Shown piece after piece: positions 61,509 through 64,000 of a DNA stretch of 64,000 nucleotides (position 1 is the stretch's first letter; each line of letters begins with the position of its first letter). This DNA comes from RYN-428 sp035551995 (lineage in GTDB: Bacteria; Planctomycetota; Phycisphaerae; Tepidisphaerales; Tepidisphaeraceae). The notes beneath the pieces were generated by a model. It had not been told where the DNA came from, did no database searches, and saw nothing but the letters and a program-made list of their open reading frames with translations. Both the position numbers and the translations under genes were made by a program. The stretch covers positions 9,963-73,962 of the forward strand of contig DASZME010000078.1 of assembly GCA_035551995.1 (NCBI GenBank), given 5' to 3'.

Positions 61509-62819
61509 TCAATCGGGCCGCCGCCGATCCAGAAAGACCCGCTGTTTCCGCAATTCCGCCGGATGTCCCAGATCGTGAATTTCCTTTAACGTCGCCACGC
61601 GAACGGCCGGCAACACCTTCAGTTCGCCGCGGAGTTTTTCGCGTAGTTCTTCGAGAACCTCGTCCGCTTCCCCGCGCACCGCGACAAGAATTTCCAATTC
61701 ATCCGACAGCGCGGTGGGAGCCGTCGCGATCATCACGTGATCGATGATCCGCTCGACCCCTTGCAACACCCGCTGCACGGCGGCCGGGTAGACGGTCGTG
61801 CCCTTGATCTTCATCGCCTGGTCGCGGCGGCCGAGGATCGGCCCGATGCGCGGCGTCCATTGGCCGCAGCGGCATTGCGAGCGGTCCATGAATGTGATGT
61901 CGCCGGTCGCGAAACGAATGATCGGCATGCCCTCGACGCCGATCGTCGTCGCCACAAGCTGGCCTTCCTGCCCGTCGGGCAGCGCATTACCGGCGTCGTC
62001 GAGCACTTCGAGATACACCAATTCCGGATGCAGATGACCGCCCGCGCCCGCCTCGCATTCGCACAGTGAGCAGGCCAACTCCGTGATGCCATAGGTCGCA
62101 AAAATCCGCGCGTTCCACGCCGTCGCGATCCGCTGGCCGAGAGGATTGAGACGCAAATCGGGCTCGCGTACCGGCTCGCCGATGCAGATCAATTTTCGCA
62201 CGGTCGACTTGGCCGGGTCGATTCCCTGCTGCGTCGCGTAGGCGGCGACGCGTTTGAGAAACGACGGCACGGAGACGATCGCGGTCGCCTTCATCCGCTC
62301 CATCATGCTGAGCAGCATCGCCGGCGAACCGGCGCCGACTCGGATGGCCGTCGCGCCCAGGCGGCGCAGGCCTTCGAAATAAGCCAGCCCCGCCATGAAG
62401 CATTTATCGATCGTGACGGCCAGGATGACGATATCCCCCGGCGCGATACCCGCCTCGCGGAAACAGAGGTATTCGTTGTAACCGAGCCGATCGAGATCGG
62501 CTTGTGTCATCGGATAGAGGGTGGGGACGCCGGTGGTGCCGCTGGTCGTGCAGATGTCGATGAATCGATCGTGGTCGCGGCGCCAGAACTGTTCATTGAA
62601 TTGGGAGACGTCGTTTTTGGTCGTCAAGGGGAGCGCGCGAAGATCGGCCGTGCCCCTCACTTGGCCGGCGGAGGCCAGTTTTTGGCGGTAATAGGGGGAG
62701 TGAATCCGCGCATAGGCGACGGTCGCCGCCACGCCGTGATCCAGCAAGGATTTGATTTGTTCGGGCGAACGATGGAGTTGATTTTCCGAAGAACCGCCGA
62801 TTGTCTTCACAACGTGCAA
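61509..62819 (-). CDS. Phenylacetate-CoA-ligase-like AMP-forming ligase
   Basis: A 436-residue adenylating enzyme. ICTTSGTTGVPTLYPMTQ is the P-loop-like AMP-binding motif, IGEPVREPD and FATYGITELACS follow, and the C-terminus has GRRDQAMKIKGTTVYPA, the hinge/Lys region of PaaK-like ligases. It would activate an aryl or acyl carboxylate to an adenylate and load it on CoA or ACP 2, supplying the starter unit. The start is uncertain: TTG at 62819 or GTG at 62810; neither has a clear ribosome site. It is the first gene of the minus-strand operon, which is divergent from the deacetylase. Confidence 0.87.
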   Translation of the reverse strand: MHVVKTIGGSSENQLHRSPEQIKSLLDHGVAATVAYARIHSPYYRQKLASAGQVRGTADLRALPLTTKNDVSQFNEQFWRRDHDRFIDICTTSGTTGVPTLYPMTQADLDRLGYNEYLCFREAGIAPGDIVILAVTIDKCFMAGLAYFEGLRRLGATAIRVGAGSPAMLLSMMERMKATAIVSVPSFLKRVAAYATQQGIDPAKSTVRKLICIGEPVREPDLRLNPLGQRIATAWNARIFATYGITELACSLCECEAGAGGHLHPELVYLEVLDDAGNALPDGQEGQLVATTIGVEGMPIIRFATGDITFMDRSQCRCGQWTPRIGPILGRRDQAMKIKGTTVYPAAVQRVLQGVERIIDHVMIATAPTALSDELEILVAVRGEADEVLEELREKLRGELKVLPAVRVATLKEIHDLGHPAELRKQRVFLDRRRPD

Positions 62820-62851
62820 GTGTATGAACTACCATAGGCGCCCGCAACAGG

Positions 62852-63658
62852 ATGGCCGGTGACGATGGCGATAAACGTAAACAACTCATGAGCCGATTCG
62901 CATACACGACCCTGGCGGCAATCGTCGCGTTTTTCGCGATCGGCGCTGCGCTGCGCGGGTGGACGCGCATCTGGGCGTATACCGCGATGTGGAGCGTCTA
63001 CCTGACGGTGGTGGGCCTGGGCGTGGGATTCATGCGGCTGAATTTTTTTGGCCCGGCGATTTGCCGAGGGCGGATCGGGCGGATGAAGGTCGCGCTGACT
63101 TTCGATGACGGACCCGATCCGGCGGCCACGTCGGCGCTTCTCGATTTACTCCGCCGGGAGAACATTCCGGCGGCCTTCTTCTGCATCGGCAAGCGCGTCG
63201 CCGCCCATCCCGAGATCGCGGCCAGAATTCACGCCGACGGGCATTTGCTCGGCAATCACACCTACCATCACGCCCCCTTGACGGCCTTCATGGGCGCCGG
63301 CGGATTGACCGGGGAAATCGCGCTCACGCAAAAAGCAATCTTTGCCGCCACCGGCGCCGTTCCCGCCTACTTTCGGCCACCCGTCGGCCTGACCAATCCG
63401 CATTTCGCCCGCGTGCTTCGGCAAGCGAAGTTGAGCATGATCGGCTGGGACGTGCGATCCCTCGACACCTTCGGCGCCGCGCCGAACGTGATCGCGCGCG
63501 TGCTTCGAAAGACCAGGGACGGAAGCGTGATCCTCCTGCACGACGGCGGTTCGTCGCCGAAACGGGTCGTGGAAATCGCCGGCGCGATTATCGAAGGATT
63601 GCGGGCACGGGGGTTTGGGTTTGAGCGATTGGACGTAATTTTGAATGAGCCGCGGTGA
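62852..63658 (+). CDS. Polysaccharide deacetylase (NodB-like)
   Basis: A 268-residue carbohydrate esterase family 4 protein with two N-terminal membrane helices (TTLAAIVAFFAIGAAL and WSVYLTVVGLGVGFM). Motif 1 is VALTFDDGPDPAA, motif 2 GNHTYHHAP (metal-binding histidines), motif 3 YFRPPVGLTN, and the late motif ILLHDGG. It removes N- or O-acetyl groups from a glycan. It is divergent from the ligase gene with a 30-base gap and may serve the glycolipid product of the cluster. ATG at 62852 was taken; ATG at 62888 just before the first helix is an alternative. Confidence 0.9.
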   Translation: MAGDDGDKRKQLMSRFAYTTLAAIVAFFAIGAALRGWTRIWAYTAMWSVYLTVVGLGVGFMRLNFFGPAICRGRIGRMKVALTFDDGPDPAATSALLDLLRRENIPAAFFCIGKRVAAHPEIAARIHADGHLLGNHTYHHAPLTAFMGAGGLTGEIALTQKAIFAATGAVPAYFRPPVGLTNPHFARVLRQAKLSMIGWDVRSLDTFGAAPNVIARVLRKTRDGSVILLHDGGSSPKRVVEIAGAIIEGLRARGFGFERLDVILNEPR

Positions 63659-63851
63659 ACGTCGCTCGCCGCGGCGGCGGAATACGCTCGGCAGCTATTT
63701 AGAATTTCGCGACGGCCCGACAAGAAACCCATTGCGGGAAATCAATCACGCCGATGGGAAGCGCATCCGATCGAAACATCTCCAGCACTCGATGGATGAC
63801 ACAACTCCCTGCGCTTGACCATTTGCACTCCTGGCGGGGGAGTAAAAGGGG
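63659..63851. other. Intergenic sequence after the deacetylase
   Basis: No gene is seen here. The sequence drifts to lower GC toward 63830, before the repeat and intron-like sequence that end the window. Confidence 0.5.
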
Positions 63852-63934
63852 ATAAGGACACATATTTTCAGGTGCGGTTCAGGGTATACTCGCAACATAG
63901 CCGCGTGAATTCGTCCCTCAAAATATGTCCTTAT
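63852..63934. repeat. Inverted repeat, RAYT/REP-type element end or insertion target
   Basis: ATAAGGACACATATTTT (63852-63868) and AAAATATGTCCTTAT (63920-63934) are inverted copies differing by a two-base insertion. The AAAGGGGATAAGGACACATATTTT kind of sequence recurs next to IS200-type Y1 (RAYT) transposases in many bacteria, from memory; no transposase is in the window. Confidence 0.55.
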
Positions 63935-63936
63935 GC

Positions 63937-64000
63937 GTGCGCCGTGAAAAAATATCGTTTTCCAGCGGGTGAAAGTCCCGTCCGGTGAGTAATGGACAGG
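63937..64000 (+). mobile_element. 5' end of a group II intron (truncated by the window)
   Basis: The sequence starts GTGCGCC, matching the conserved GUGYG 5' end, and contains the helix CGGGTGAAAGTCCCG of domain I, typical of bacterial group II introns. The reverse transcriptase lies beyond the window, so the class is unproven. It begins two bases after the second arm of the inverted repeat. Confidence 0.65.

Overview
The window is about 62-64 percent GC by eye and reads as a planctomycete, most likely of the class Phycisphaerae. Three separate secreted proteins (genes at 2582-4522, 35157-38675 and 38811-39428) carry the N-terminal LEPR-XLL-type signature (LEPRAYLS, LESRVLMS, LESRRLLS). The HU protein with a long basic tail, the DksA-like protein with a ruined zinc finger, the many FG-GAP/PQQ propellers and the VWA protein beside an ECF sigma factor fit the same group. 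No rRNA, tRNA, CRISPR array or prophage was seen.

Layout. 1-13.6 kb is metabolic and secreted: a HAD/UbiA prenyltransferase start, a GH5-like hydrolase, a renal-dipeptidase homologue, an FG-GAP surface protein, a clan CD cysteine peptidase, a Bax-inhibitor-1 protein, an esterase fused to an SMP-30-type propeller, an alpha/beta hydrolase, and an aldehyde dehydrogenase/iron alcohol dehydrogenase pair. 13.8-20.4 kb is a tightly coupled three-gene operon: a membrane-anchored PQQ-like propeller, a rifampicin-phosphotransferase-like ATP/His-domain enzyme fused to an EMC3/YidC-like membrane domain, and a secreted FG-GAP-like protein. 20.5-26.4 kb holds an MFS transporter, an outer-membrane-like protein, a small membrane protein, and an ECF sigma factor followed by a membrane VWA protein with an anti-sigma-like head. 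26.4-35 kb is housekeeping: HU, ribD-lspA-dksA-like operon, divergent pheT (without its tRNA-binding insertion), and an ABC exporter. 35-45.6 kb holds an eight-FN3 calpain protease, a small LEPR protein, a Ski2-like helicase, a decayed small gene, a tandem-duplicated esterase coupled to a GT25 glycosyltransferase, and a two-TM protein.

45.7-62.8 kb is the standout: a lipid/polyene biosynthetic cluster of the aryl-polyene/flexirubin kind. A plus-strand operon (ACP, PlsC, degenerate radical-SAM/SPASM fused to a hotdog dehydratase, LolA-like, MMPL exporter, DUF3261-like lipoprotein, dehydratase, thioesterase, ketosynthase, GT2), nearly every gene overlapping the next by ATGA or GTGA, runs into a converging minus-strand operon (CoA-ligase-like AMP enzyme, cupredoxin, flavin-dependent halogenase-like oxidoreductase, cysteine-less ketosynthase, second ACP, condensation-like acyltransferase). 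An LpxL-like acyltransferase diverges from the first ACP. The likely logic is: activate an aryl starter, extend it on ACP with the ketosynthase pair, dehydrate, possibly halogenate, attach the chain to a lipid, and export it to the outer membrane. No ketoreductase and no ammonia lyase is present here, so part of the pathway must lie elsewhere.

The right edge (63852-64000) holds an inverted repeat followed two bases later by what looks like the 5' end of a group II intron, cut off by the window.
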